Below are positions 57,759 to 64,000 of a DNA stretch of 64,000 bases, one piece after another (positions within the stretch are counted from its first letter, which is position 1; each line of letters begins with the position of its first letter). The notes under the pieces were generated by a model that saw nothing but the letters and a program-made list of their open reading frames with translations, ran no database searches and was not told the DNA's origin. A program made the translations under genes and the position numbers. The DNA comes from Pseudorhodoferax sp. Leaf267 (GTDB lineage Bacteria > Pseudomonadota > Gammaproteobacteria > Burkholderiales > Burkholderiaceae_C): NCBI RefSeq assembly GCF_001422405.1, contig NZ_LMMV01000021.1:496858-560857 (forward strand), read 5' to 3'.

Positions 57759-58574
57759 ATGAAATCCGCCGCCCCCGTCCGCACGGCCGATGCCACCGCG
57801 ACCGAGCCGCCCTCCTCGGTGGCCAAGGCGTGCCGCATCCTGCGCGCCATTGGCGCCCTGGCCCAGCCGCGCCTGACCGACATCGCCCAGGCCACCGAGC
57901 TCGACAAGGCCACCGTGCTGCGCCTGCTCGACGCACTGGCGCGCGAGGGCTTCGTGCAGCGCGACGCGCAGACCAAGCTGTACCGCGCCGGCCCCGAGCT
58001 GCAACTGGCCGGTGTCGCCGCGCTGGCGCGCATCGACCCGCGCGCCATCGTGCGCCCCAGCCTGCTGCGCCTGGCCCACCGGTTCGAGGACACCGCCATC
58101 CTCTCCGTGCCCAGCGGTACCGAATCGCTGTGCCTGGACCTGGAGCTGGGCCGCTACCCCATCCGCGCCAACTACCTGGAGCCCGGCCACCGCCGCCTGC
58201 TGGGCGTGGGCGCCGGCAGCCTGGCGCTGCTGGCGTGGCTGCCTGCACATGAGCGCGACGCCGTGCTCGACATCGTCGGCGCGCAACTGCAGCGCACGCA
58301 GCGTTACCCGGCCATCGACCGCGCGCTGCTGCAGGCCAATGCCACTGCGTCGCGCGCGCGGGGCCATGCCGTGCTGCTGGACGTGGTCGTCGAGCGCATG
58401 GGCGGCATCGGCGTGCCCATCCTCGGCGCGGACGGACGGCCCGTCGCGGCCCTCAGCATCGCCGCGCTCAGCGACCGCATCACCGGGCGCGAGACGGAAC
58501 TGGCCCAAGCCCTGCAACACGAAGCCGCGCTGTGCCAGTCGCAGTGGCCCGGCGCCGCATCGACACCCACATGA
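57759..58574 (+). CDS. IclR-family transcriptional regulator of the acyl-CoA operon
   Basis: 271 residues. N-terminal winged helix (about 20-80; LTDIAQATELDKATVLRLLDALAREGF) and IclR ligand-binding domain with VERMGGIGVPILGADGRPVAALSIAAL near the end. The ATG at 57759 was chosen; 25 upstream codons are open but lie in an A/T-rich promoter region. It heads and overlaps (ATGA) the thiolase-like gene, so it is the likely local regulator of the run to the right edge. The 163-bp gap to the antitoxin gene is A/T-rich and must hold its promoter. Confidence 0.9.
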   Translation: MKSAAPVRTADATATEPPSSVAKACRILRAIGALAQPRLTDIAQATELDKATVLRLLDALAREGFVQRDAQTKLYRAGPELQLAGVAALARIDPRAIVRPSLLRLAHRFEDTAILSVPSGTESLCLDLELGRYPIRANYLEPGHRRLLGVGAGSLALLAWLPAHERDAVLDIVGAQLQRTQRYPAIDRALLQANATASRARGHAVLLDVVVERMGGIGVPILGADGRPVAALSIAALSDRITGRETELAQALQHEAALCQSQWPGAASTPT

Positions 58575-59716
58575 ACACCGCCTACATCACCGGCACCGGC
58601 AACACGCGCTTCGGCCGGCTCGAAGGCCGGGGCCCGCTCGACCTCATGGCCCAGGCCGCCACGCAGGCGCTGGCCGACGCGCAATGCCGGCGGGGCGACA
58701 TCGACGGGCTGCTGTGCGGCTATGCCACCACGCTGCCGCACCTGATGCTGTCCACGCTGTTCGCCGAACGCTTCGGCCTGCGCCCGCACTACGCCCACGG
58801 CATGGCGCTGGGCGGCGCCACGGGTGCGGCCATGCTGATGCTGGCGCGCGACCTGGTGCGCGTGGGCCGCTGCCGGCGCGTGCTGGTCGTGGCCGGCGAG
58901 AACCGGCTCAGTGGCCAGGCGCGCGACAGCGCGATCCAGACGCTGGCCCAGGTCGGCGACCCGGACTTCGAAGTGCCCAATGGCGCCAGCGTGCCGGCCT
59001 ACTACGCGCTGCTGGCCTCGCGCTACATGGCCGCCACCGGCCTCACGCTGGACGACCTGGCCCAGTTCGCCGTGCAGATGCGCAGCAACGCCATCGGCCA
59101 CCCCGACGCCCACTTGCGCGAGCCCATCACGGCCGCCGACGTGGCCGCGTCCAAGCCCATCGCCACGCCGCTGCGCCTGCTGGACTGCTGCCCCATTTCG
59201 GACGGCGCGATGGCCTTCGTGGTGGCGGCCGATCCGGGCGACGACGTGCCGGTCGCCATCGTCGGCGCCGGCCAGGCGCACCAGCACCAGCACCTGTCTG
59301 CGCTCGACGACGTGCTGGCCAGCGGCGCATCGGCCGCGGCCGACCGCGCGTTCGCCGAGGCCGGCATCGCGCGCAGCGACATCGACTGGCTGGGCATCTA
59401 CGACTCCTTCACCATCACGCTGGCCATGCTGCTGGAGGAGACCGGCTTCGCCCCGCGCGGCCAGTCCGCCGCCGGCGTGCGCGACGGCAGCTTCGCGCCC
59501 GACGGCCGGCTGCCGCTCAACACCCACGGCGGCTTGCTGTCCTTCGGCCACTGCGGTGTGGCCGGCGGCATGGGCCACGCAGTCGAGGCCGTGCGCCAGA
59601 TGCGCTCGGCCGCCGCCGGCCGGCAACTGCGCCCGCCACGCCACGCTTTCGTGCACGCCGACGGCGGCGTGCTGTCCTCGCATGTCAGTCTGATCTTGTC
59701 CAGGAGTGCCACATGA
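58571..59716 (+). CDS. Thiolase-like protein (lipid-transfer/SCP2-thiolase type) without nucleophilic Cys
   Basis: 381 residues with a thiolase fold (YITGTGNTRFGR at the N terminus, THGGLLSFGHCGVAGGMGH near the end). At the place of the thiolase nucleophile the sequence is GGATGAAML (81-89), without cysteine; H327 of the GH motif and Y277 in IYDSF are present. This is the pattern of lipid-transfer-protein aldolases such as Ltp2 rather than true thiolases. It overlaps the IclR gene and the DUF35 region. With the next genes it suggests carbon-carbon cleavage of a beta-hydroxyacyl-CoA. Substrate unknown. Confidence 0.82.
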   Translation: MNTAYITGTGNTRFGRLEGRGPLDLMAQAATQALADAQCRRGDIDGLLCGYATTLPHLMLSTLFAERFGLRPHYAHGMALGGATGAAMLMLARDLVRVGRCRRVLVVAGENRLSGQARDSAIQTLAQVGDPDFEVPNGASVPAYYALLASRYMAATGLTLDDLAQFAVQMRSNAIGHPDAHLREPITAADVAASKPIATPLRLLDCCPISDGAMAFVVAADPGDDVPVAIVGAGQAHQHQHLSALDDVLASGASAAADRAFAEAGIARSDIDWLGIYDSFTITLAMLLEETGFAPRGQSAAGVRDGSFAPDGRLPLNTHGGLLSFGHCGVAGGMGHAVEAVRQMRSAAAGRQLRPPRHAFVHADGGVLSSHVSLILSRSAT

Positions 59717-59775
59717 CCGCAGTACCGCCGCCCGAAGGCGGTCGCACCGCCACCCGCCAGGGCGAAGGAGTTTCG

Positions 59776-60147
59776 ATGACGACAACAGCCACCCATCCCT
59801 ACACCGACGGCCTCGCCCAGGGCCTGCTGCGCTACCAGCGATGCGACGACTGCGGCCGCGCACAGACGCTCACGCGCTTGGCCTGCGCGCACTGCGGCAG
59901 CGAGCACCTGGCCTGGCATGAGGCCCAGGGCCGCGGCACCGTGGTCGCCGCCAGCGTGGTCAGCCGCGCGCCATCGGACGCGTTCCGCCCGCTCGTGCCG
60001 TACACGCTGGTGCTGGTCGAGCTGGACGAAGGCCCGCGCGTGATGGGCCACGCCATGCCGGGCACCACGATCGGCGACCACGTGAAGGCCGGCACCTTCG
60101 CGCATGAGAAACGCAGCCTGCTGCGCTTCTCGCCGGCCGCCCACTGA
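59776..60147 (+). CDS. DUF35 / OB-fold zinc-ribbon protein (thiolase partner)
   Basis: 123 residues. N-terminal rubredoxin-like zinc ribbon with C23, C26, C37 and C40 (CDDCG, CAHCG), then an OB-fold (GRGTVVAASVVSRAP, PYTLVLVELDEGPRVMGHA). DUF35 proteins bind and activate thiolase-like partners. The start at 59776 has AAGGAG six bases upstream; an in-frame ATG at 59713 overlaps the thiolase-like stop (ATGA) and would add 21 residues of low-complexity sequence. It is probably in a complex with the preceding protein. Confidence 0.88.
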   Translation: MTTTATHPYTDGLAQGLLRYQRCDDCGRAQTLTRLACAHCGSEHLAWHEAQGRGTVVAASVVSRAPSDAFRPLVPYTLVLVELDEGPRVMGHAMPGTTIGDHVKAGTFAHEKRSLLRFSPAAH

Positions 60148-60161
60148 GCAAGGGGCACGCC

Positions 60162-61139
60162 ATGCACACCACACGCCGCCACGCCACGCGCGCCCTGGCC
60201 GCTCTCGCGCTGGCGCTCACCGCCACCGGCGCACTGGCCCAGGCCTGGCCGTCCAAGCCCGTCAGGCTGGTCGTGCCCTACCCACCCGGCGGGCCGACCG
60301 ACATCGTGGCGCGCGTGGTCGCGCAGAGGCTGCAGACGCAGACCGGCCAGCCCTTCATCGTCGAGAACCGCCCGGGCGCCGGCGGCAACACTGGCGCCGA
60401 GGCCGTGGCGCGCAGCCCGGCCGACGGCTACACGCTGCTGGTGGGCACCACGGCGCATGCGATCAACCCCTCCCTGTTCAAGAACCTGACCTACCAGTTC
60501 GGCAAGGACTTCGCGCCCGTCTCGCAGCTCACGAGCGGGCCACTGGTCGTGGTCGTGAACCCGGCGCTGCCGGTGAAGAACATCGCCGACCTGATCGGGC
60601 TGGCCAAGGCCAGGCCGGGCGCGCTGAACTTCGCCTCGTCGGGCAATGGCCAGTCCACGCACCTGTCGGCCGAGCTCTTCAACGCCACGGCCGGCACGCA
60701 GATCAGGCACGTGCCGTACAAGGGCAGCGCGCCAGCCCTGGCCGACACCATGGGCGGGCAGACGCAGCTCATGTTCGACACCATGCTCTCGGCCATGCCG
60801 CTCGTGAAGGCCGGCAAGCTGCGCGCGCTGGCCGTCACCAGCGCCCAGCGCTCGCCGGCCGCGCCCGACCTGCCGACCATTGCGGAGTCCGGGCTGCCCG
60901 GCTTCGAGGCCATCGCCTGGAACGGCCTGCTGGCCCCGGCCGGCACGCCCAAGGACGTGATAGACCGGCTGAGTGCCGAGTTGGGCAAGGCCCTGGGGCA
61001 GCCCGACGTGCGCGAGCGCTTCGACGCGCAGGGCTTCAGCGCGGCCTGGAACACGCCCGAGGCCTTCGACGCCTTCATCACCGCCGAAATCGACAAGTGG
61101 GCACGCGTCGTCAAGCTCAGCGGCGCAACGGTTGAATGA
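60162..61139 (+). CDS. TctC/Bug-family periplasmic binding protein (first)
   Basis: 325 residues, exported by a Sec-type signal peptide (about 1-27, ending ATGALAQA). Bug-family core: PSKPVRLVVPYPPGGPTDIV, NRPGAGGNTGAEAVA, HVPYKGSAPALADTMGGQ and the LAVTSAQRSPAAPDLPTI segment. These receptors bind carboxylates or related solutes for TctAB-type transporters; none is adjacent here. It is placed inside the acyl-CoA operon, so it may capture the substrate that the pathway degrades. Confidence 0.93.
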   Translation: MHTTRRHATRALAALALALTATGALAQAWPSKPVRLVVPYPPGGPTDIVARVVAQRLQTQTGQPFIVENRPGAGGNTGAEAVARSPADGYTLLVGTTAHAINPSLFKNLTYQFGKDFAPVSQLTSGPLVVVVNPALPVKNIADLIGLAKARPGALNFASSGNGQSTHLSAELFNATAGTQIRHVPYKGSAPALADTMGGQTQLMFDTMLSAMPLVKAGKLRALAVTSAQRSPAAPDLPTIAESGLPGFEAIAWNGLLAPAGTPKDVIDRLSAELGKALGQPDVRERFDAQGFSAAWNTPEAFDAFITAEIDKWARVVKLSGATVE

Positions 61140-61143
61140 ACCC

Positions 61144-62028
61144 ATGATCGACTACCACAAGCTCAAGGCCTGGCATTTCCCCGTCATCGAGCACACCTAC
61201 ACGGCCGATGACAGCATGCGCTACGCACTGGCCCTGGGCCTGGGCGAAGACCCGATGGACCTGCGCCAGCTGCAGTACGTGAACGACACCATCGCCGGCA
61301 CGCCGCTGGCACTGCCCAGCATGGCCGTGGTGCTGGGCTTCCCGGGCTCGTGGATGCAGGACCCGGCCAGCGGCATCGACTTCACGCGCATCGTGCACGG
61401 CGAGGAAGACCTGGTGCTGCACCAGCCGCTGCCGGCCGCCGGCACCGTGCTGGCCACGCACCGCATCGTGTCCATCGTCGACAAGGGCGAGGGCCGCGGC
61501 GCCACCATCACCTACGACAAAGAGCTGCACGACAAGGCCGACGGCACGCTGCTGGCGACCGTGCGCCACACCACGTTCGCGCGCGGCAACGGCGGCTTCT
61601 CGGCGCGCGATGGCGTGACCGACGCTTCGCCCCCCGCGCCGCCCAAGCCGCCCACGGGCACGCCCGACCAGGTGCTGGAGATCCGCACCTCGCCGCAGAT
61701 GGCGCTGCTGTACCGCCTGCTGGCCGACCGCAACCCGCTGCATTCCGAGCCCGCCGTGGCGCAGGCCGCCGGCTTCGAGCGCCCCATCCTGCACGGCCTG
61801 GGCACCTACGGCATCGCCTGCCGCGCGCTGCTGTCGGCTTGGTGCGGCGACCGGCCCGAGCGGCTGCAGCGCCTGTTCGCCCGCTTCTCGGCCCCGGTGT
61901 TCCCGGGCGAGACCATCCGCATGGAGATGTATGCCGGCGCGGGTTTGGGCGACATCGCGTTCCGCGCCATCGCGGTGGAGCGCGGCGTGACCGTGCTGGA
62001 CGCCGGCCGCGCCCGCATCGCGGCTTGA
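61144..62028 (+). CDS. MaoC-like (R)-specific enoyl-CoA hydratase
   Basis: 294 residues forming a double hot-dog fold. The C-terminal half carries the hydratase-2 motif with D195 and H200 (LADRNPLHSEP, then GFERPILHGLGTYG). The N-terminal half (VIEHTYTADDSMRYALALGL) is the degenerate repeat, as in eukaryotic-type hydratase 2. It should hydrate an enoyl-CoA to an (R)-3-hydroxyacyl-CoA, a suitable step before the thiolase-like/DUF35 proteins. It begins 4 bp after the first tctC gene. Confidence 0.9.
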   Translation: MIDYHKLKAWHFPVIEHTYTADDSMRYALALGLGEDPMDLRQLQYVNDTIAGTPLALPSMAVVLGFPGSWMQDPASGIDFTRIVHGEEDLVLHQPLPAAGTVLATHRIVSIVDKGEGRGATITYDKELHDKADGTLLATVRHTTFARGNGGFSARDGVTDASPPAPPKPPTGTPDQVLEIRTSPQMALLYRLLADRNPLHSEPAVAQAAGFERPILHGLGTYGIACRALLSAWCGDRPERLQRLFARFSAPVFPGETIRMEMYAGAGLGDIAFRAIAVERGVTVLDAGRARIAA

Positions 62029-62049
62029 TGCATTTCTGAAGGAGACCCC

Positions 62050-63027
62050 GTGCACCACTTGCCCATCACGCGCCGCCTGGCTCTGGCCGCCACGGCCGCA
62101 ATCGCCGCGCGCCCGGCCTTCGCACAGGCCGGCTACCCCAACCGCCCGGTCAAGTTCATCGTGCCCTTTCCGGCCGGCGGCCCGGTGGACACCACGGCCC
62201 GCGCCATGGCGCAAAAGCTCGGCGAGCTGTGGGGCCAGAGCGGTGTGGTGGACAACCGGGCCGGTGCGGGCGGCATCGTCGGCGCCGAGATCGCGGCCAA
62301 GCAGCCGGCCGATGGCTACAACCTGTTCGTGTGCTCGATCCACCACTCGGTGCTGCCCGCGCTCAAGCCCAACCTCACCTACAACATCGAAAAGGACTTC
62401 GTGCCCGTGAGCTTCGGCGCGATGTTCCCGGTGATCCTGGTCGCACACCCCAGCCTGCAAGCCAAGAACGTGGCCGAGCTCATCGCACTCGCCAAGCGCG
62501 AGCCCGGCAAGATCGCGTTCAGCTCTGCCGGCAACGGCGGCGGCACACACCTGGCCGGCGAGCTGTTCAACATGCACGCCGGCACGCAGCTGCAGCACAT
62601 CCCGTACAAGGGCAGCGCGCCGGCCATGACCGACCTGCTGGGCGGCCAGGTGCAGCTGATGTTCGCCGACGCGCCCACCGCGCTGCCGCAGATCCGCGCC
62701 GGCAAGGTGCGCGCGCTCGGCGTGGCCAGCGCCCAGCGCTCGGCCCTGCTGCCCGACTTGCCGACCATTGCCGAAGGCGGCCTGCCGGGCTACGAGGCGT
62801 ATTCATGGGCCGCGCTCGTGGCCCCGGCCGGCACACCCAAGGACATCGTCGCCAAGATCAGCGCCGACCTGCAGAAGGTCATGACGCAACCCGACGTGAA
62901 GCAGCGGCTTTACGAAGCCGGCGCCGAGTCCATGCCCACCTCGCCCGAGAAGTTCGCACAGATGCTGCACGGCGAGATCGAGAAGTGGGCCAAGGTCGTG
63001 AAGGCCGCGAACATCAAGATGGATTGA
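62050..63027 (+). CDS. TctC/Bug-family periplasmic binding protein (second)
   Basis: 325 residues. Signal peptide 1-26 (RRLALAATAAIAARPAFAQA). Bug-family core as in the first copy: VKFIVPFPAGGPVDTTARAM, NRAGAGGIVGAEIAA, HIPYKGSAPAMTDLLGGQ, LGVASAQRSALLPDLPTIAEG. GTG start with GGAG about six bases upstream. The two receptors in this operon are clearly different and may take different ligands. It is followed by a repeat-containing spacer. Confidence 0.93.
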   Translation: MHHLPITRRLALAATAAIAARPAFAQAGYPNRPVKFIVPFPAGGPVDTTARAMAQKLGELWGQSGVVDNRAGAGGIVGAEIAAKQPADGYNLFVCSIHHSVLPALKPNLTYNIEKDFVPVSFGAMFPVILVAHPSLQAKNVAELIALAKREPGKIAFSSAGNGGGTHLAGELFNMHAGTQLQHIPYKGSAPAMTDLLGGQVQLMFADAPTALPQIRAGKVRALGVASAQRSALLPDLPTIAEGGLPGYEAYSWAALVAPAGTPKDIVAKISADLQKVMTQPDVKQRLYEAGAESMPTSPEKFAQMLHGEIEKWAKVVKAANIKMD

Positions 63028-63039
63028 AGCATGGAACAT

Positions 63040-63160
63040 CCCCCCAGGCGGCTTCGCCGCTCCCCCCTTCTGCTGCGCGAAGGGGGGCACCGCCAGCGGC
63101 CTGGCAGAGCCAGTTCCGCGGCGGTCGCTGGCATGGCCTGCTCCGCGGCCATCGGCACAT
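63040..63160. repeat. Dispersed intergenic palindromic repeat of Burkholderiales type
   Basis: G/C-rich element with two hairpins: GCGGC-TTC-GCCGC (63048-63060) and CCCCCCTTC-N8-GAAGGGGGG (63062-63087), then an imperfectly symmetric AGCGGCCTGGCAGAGCCA region. I recall this kind of sequence in many intergenic regions of Comamonadaceae. It sits in the 164-bp gap between the second tctC and the enoyl-CoA hydratase and could attenuate or stabilise the message. Only one clear copy is in the window. Confidence 0.6.
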
Positions 63161-63191
63161 CGGCCGCCCACGTGCTGCCGGGACGATCGGG

Positions 63192-63974
63192 ATGACGGCG
63201 CAGTTGCTGGTGGAGCGCCACGGCCGCGTGCTCCAGCTCACCATCTCCAACCCCACCGCGCGCAACGCGCTGCACCCCAGCCTGTACCCGCAGGCCACCG
63301 GTATCTTCCGCGCCGCAATGGATGACGAGAGCCTGGGCGCCATCGTGCTGTGCGGCGACGGCGCGCACTTCTGCGGCGGCGGCGATCTGCGCCGGCTGCA
63401 GCAGCAGCGCAGCCAGCCCGAGGCCGGCCAGGTGCAGATCCTCGACGCACTGCACGACTGGGTCGAGGCCATGCGCGACTGCCCCGTGCCCGTGATCGCC
63501 GCGGTCGAGGGCGCGGCGGCCGGCGGCGGCTTCTCGGTGGCGCTGGGCTGCGACCTCATCGTGGCGGCCGAGGATGCGCGCTTCGTGATGTCGTACGTCC
63601 GCATCGGCCTGTCGCCCGACGGCGGCGGCTCCGACGCGCTGGCCCGCGCACTGCCGCCGCAGGCCGCGCTCGAATTGCTGTTGGACGGCGACGTGGCCAC
63701 GGCCGCGCGGCTGCAGGCGCTGGGCCTGGTCAACCGCGTCGTCGCGCCCGGCACGGCCATCGCGTCCGCGCTGGCCTGGGCCGAGCGCCTGGCCGCCGGC
63801 CCGCGCGCCGCGCAGCAGCGCATCAAGCAGCTCGTCCACGCCGCGCGCGGCCGCGGCCACCGCGCGCAGCTGGACGCCGAGCGCGACGCCTTCGTCGCCG
63901 GCCTGTACGGCCCCGAATGCGGCGAGGGCATCGATGCCTTCCTCACCAAGCGCACCCCGAGGTTCACGCCATGA
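63192..63974 (+). CDS. Enoyl-CoA hydratase/isomerase family protein (PaaG-like)
   Basis: 260 residues of the crotonase fold. Oxyanion-hole segments FCGGGDL and AAGGGFSVALGCDLIVA are present. The two glutamates of true hydratases are missing; GLSPDGGGSDAL carries an Asp at the position used by PaaG-type isomerases. It is therefore more likely an isomerase or epoxyacyl-CoA isomerase-like enzyme than a hydratase. The ATG follows the repeat spacer and its stop overlaps the next gene (ATGA). Confidence 0.88.
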   Translation: MTAQLLVERHGRVLQLTISNPTARNALHPSLYPQATGIFRAAMDDESLGAIVLCGDGAHFCGGGDLRRLQQQRSQPEAGQVQILDALHDWVEAMRDCPVPVIAAVEGAAAGGGFSVALGCDLIVAAEDARFVMSYVRIGLSPDGGGSDALARALPPQAALELLLDGDVATAARLQALGLVNRVVAPGTAIASALAWAERLAAGPRAAQQRIKQLVHAARGRGHRAQLDAERDAFVAGLYGPECGEGIDAFLTKRTPRFTP

Positions 63975-64000
63975 CCGACCTGCTCGCCGCCGCGCTGAAC
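63971..64000 (+). CDS. Start of next gene in the operon (cut by the window edge)
   Basis: An ATG overlapping the enoyl-CoA hydratase stop (ATGA) opens a frame, MTDLLAAALN, that runs off the window. The four-base overlap matches the coupling seen throughout this operon. Ten codons are too few for any family assignment. Confidence 0.55.
   Translation, partial: MTDLLAAALN

Noticed and set aside
59713-59775. Start of the DUF35 protein at the ATG overlapping the thiolase-like stop
   Set aside because: Possible because other genes in the operon overlap by ATGA, but the AAGGAG six bases before 59776 and the conserved domain start favour the shorter form. Kept only as an alternative.

Overview
The window looks like a chromosomal segment of a high-GC betaproteobacterium of the order Burkholderiales, most likely family Comamonadaceae. 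The basis is strong G/C third-position bias throughout, two TctC/Bug-type periplasmic binding proteins, Burkholderiales-type gene neighbourhoods (argA; aat-bpt; clpS-clpA; sixA-ppk-dnaE) and two dispersed G/C-rich palindromic repeats of kinds I recall from this group. No rRNA, tRNA, CRISPR array, transposase or phage gene is visible. Coding density is very high and no gene-free stretch exceeds 300 bp.

Layout. 1-6 kb: hrpA helicase (runs off the left edge, with a palindromic repeat inserted in frame), argA, and a GAF/HD-GYP c-di-GMP phosphodiesterase. 6-13 kb: a near-complete N-degron degradation set (aat, bpt, clpS, clpA) with an IclR regulator and a PBP7-type peptidase in between. 13-19 kb: sixA, ppk1 and dnaE on the minus strand. 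19-26 kb: siderophore-interacting reductase with a divergent MarR regulator, a DUF599 membrane protein, trhO coupled to a TctD/TctE-like two-component system, then tctB-tctA with no adjacent tctC. 26-36 kb: a patatin-like protein with altered catalytic residues, a SAM-cyclase-ATPase-TPR regulator, two pirins, and between them a small island (secreted beta-helix protein plus an acyltransferase pseudogene); then DoxX and LysR.

36-47 kb: an FAD amine-oxidase-like protein, gluQ, then an unusual cassette: BetR-domain response regulator, hybrid histidine kinase, FliA-type sigma factor, FlgN-like chaperone and an FlgK-like protein that lacks its N-terminal polymerisation segment. No other flagellar gene is nearby. 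After it come a nucleoside deoxyribosyltransferase-like gene, trmB, uppP and an RluA-type pseudouridine synthase. 47-53 kb: three exported or hydrolytic proteins in a minus-strand run (transglutaminase-like, TlpA-like, dienelactone hydrolase/NTF2 fusion), a lipoprotein hydrolase and an amidase. 53-58 kb: alaS flanked on both sides by toxin-antitoxin-like pairs (XRE plus nucleotidyltransferase; Phd plus PIN), each with palindromic operators. 58-64 kb: an IclR-headed acyl-CoA operon (cysteine-less thiolase-like protein, DUF35 protein, MaoC hydratase, enoyl-CoA hydratase/isomerase, two TctC receptors) running off the right edge.

A recurring theme is a -10-like hexamer 6-10 nt upstream of the start codon in about ten genes, which would give leaderless or nearly leaderless mRNAs. 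The most promising leads are the orphan FliA/FlgN/FlgK cassette with its two-component genes, the Ltp2/ChsH-like thiolase-DUF35-MaoC operon, the alaS region with two tRNA-directed toxin candidates, and the Cys/Glu patatin.
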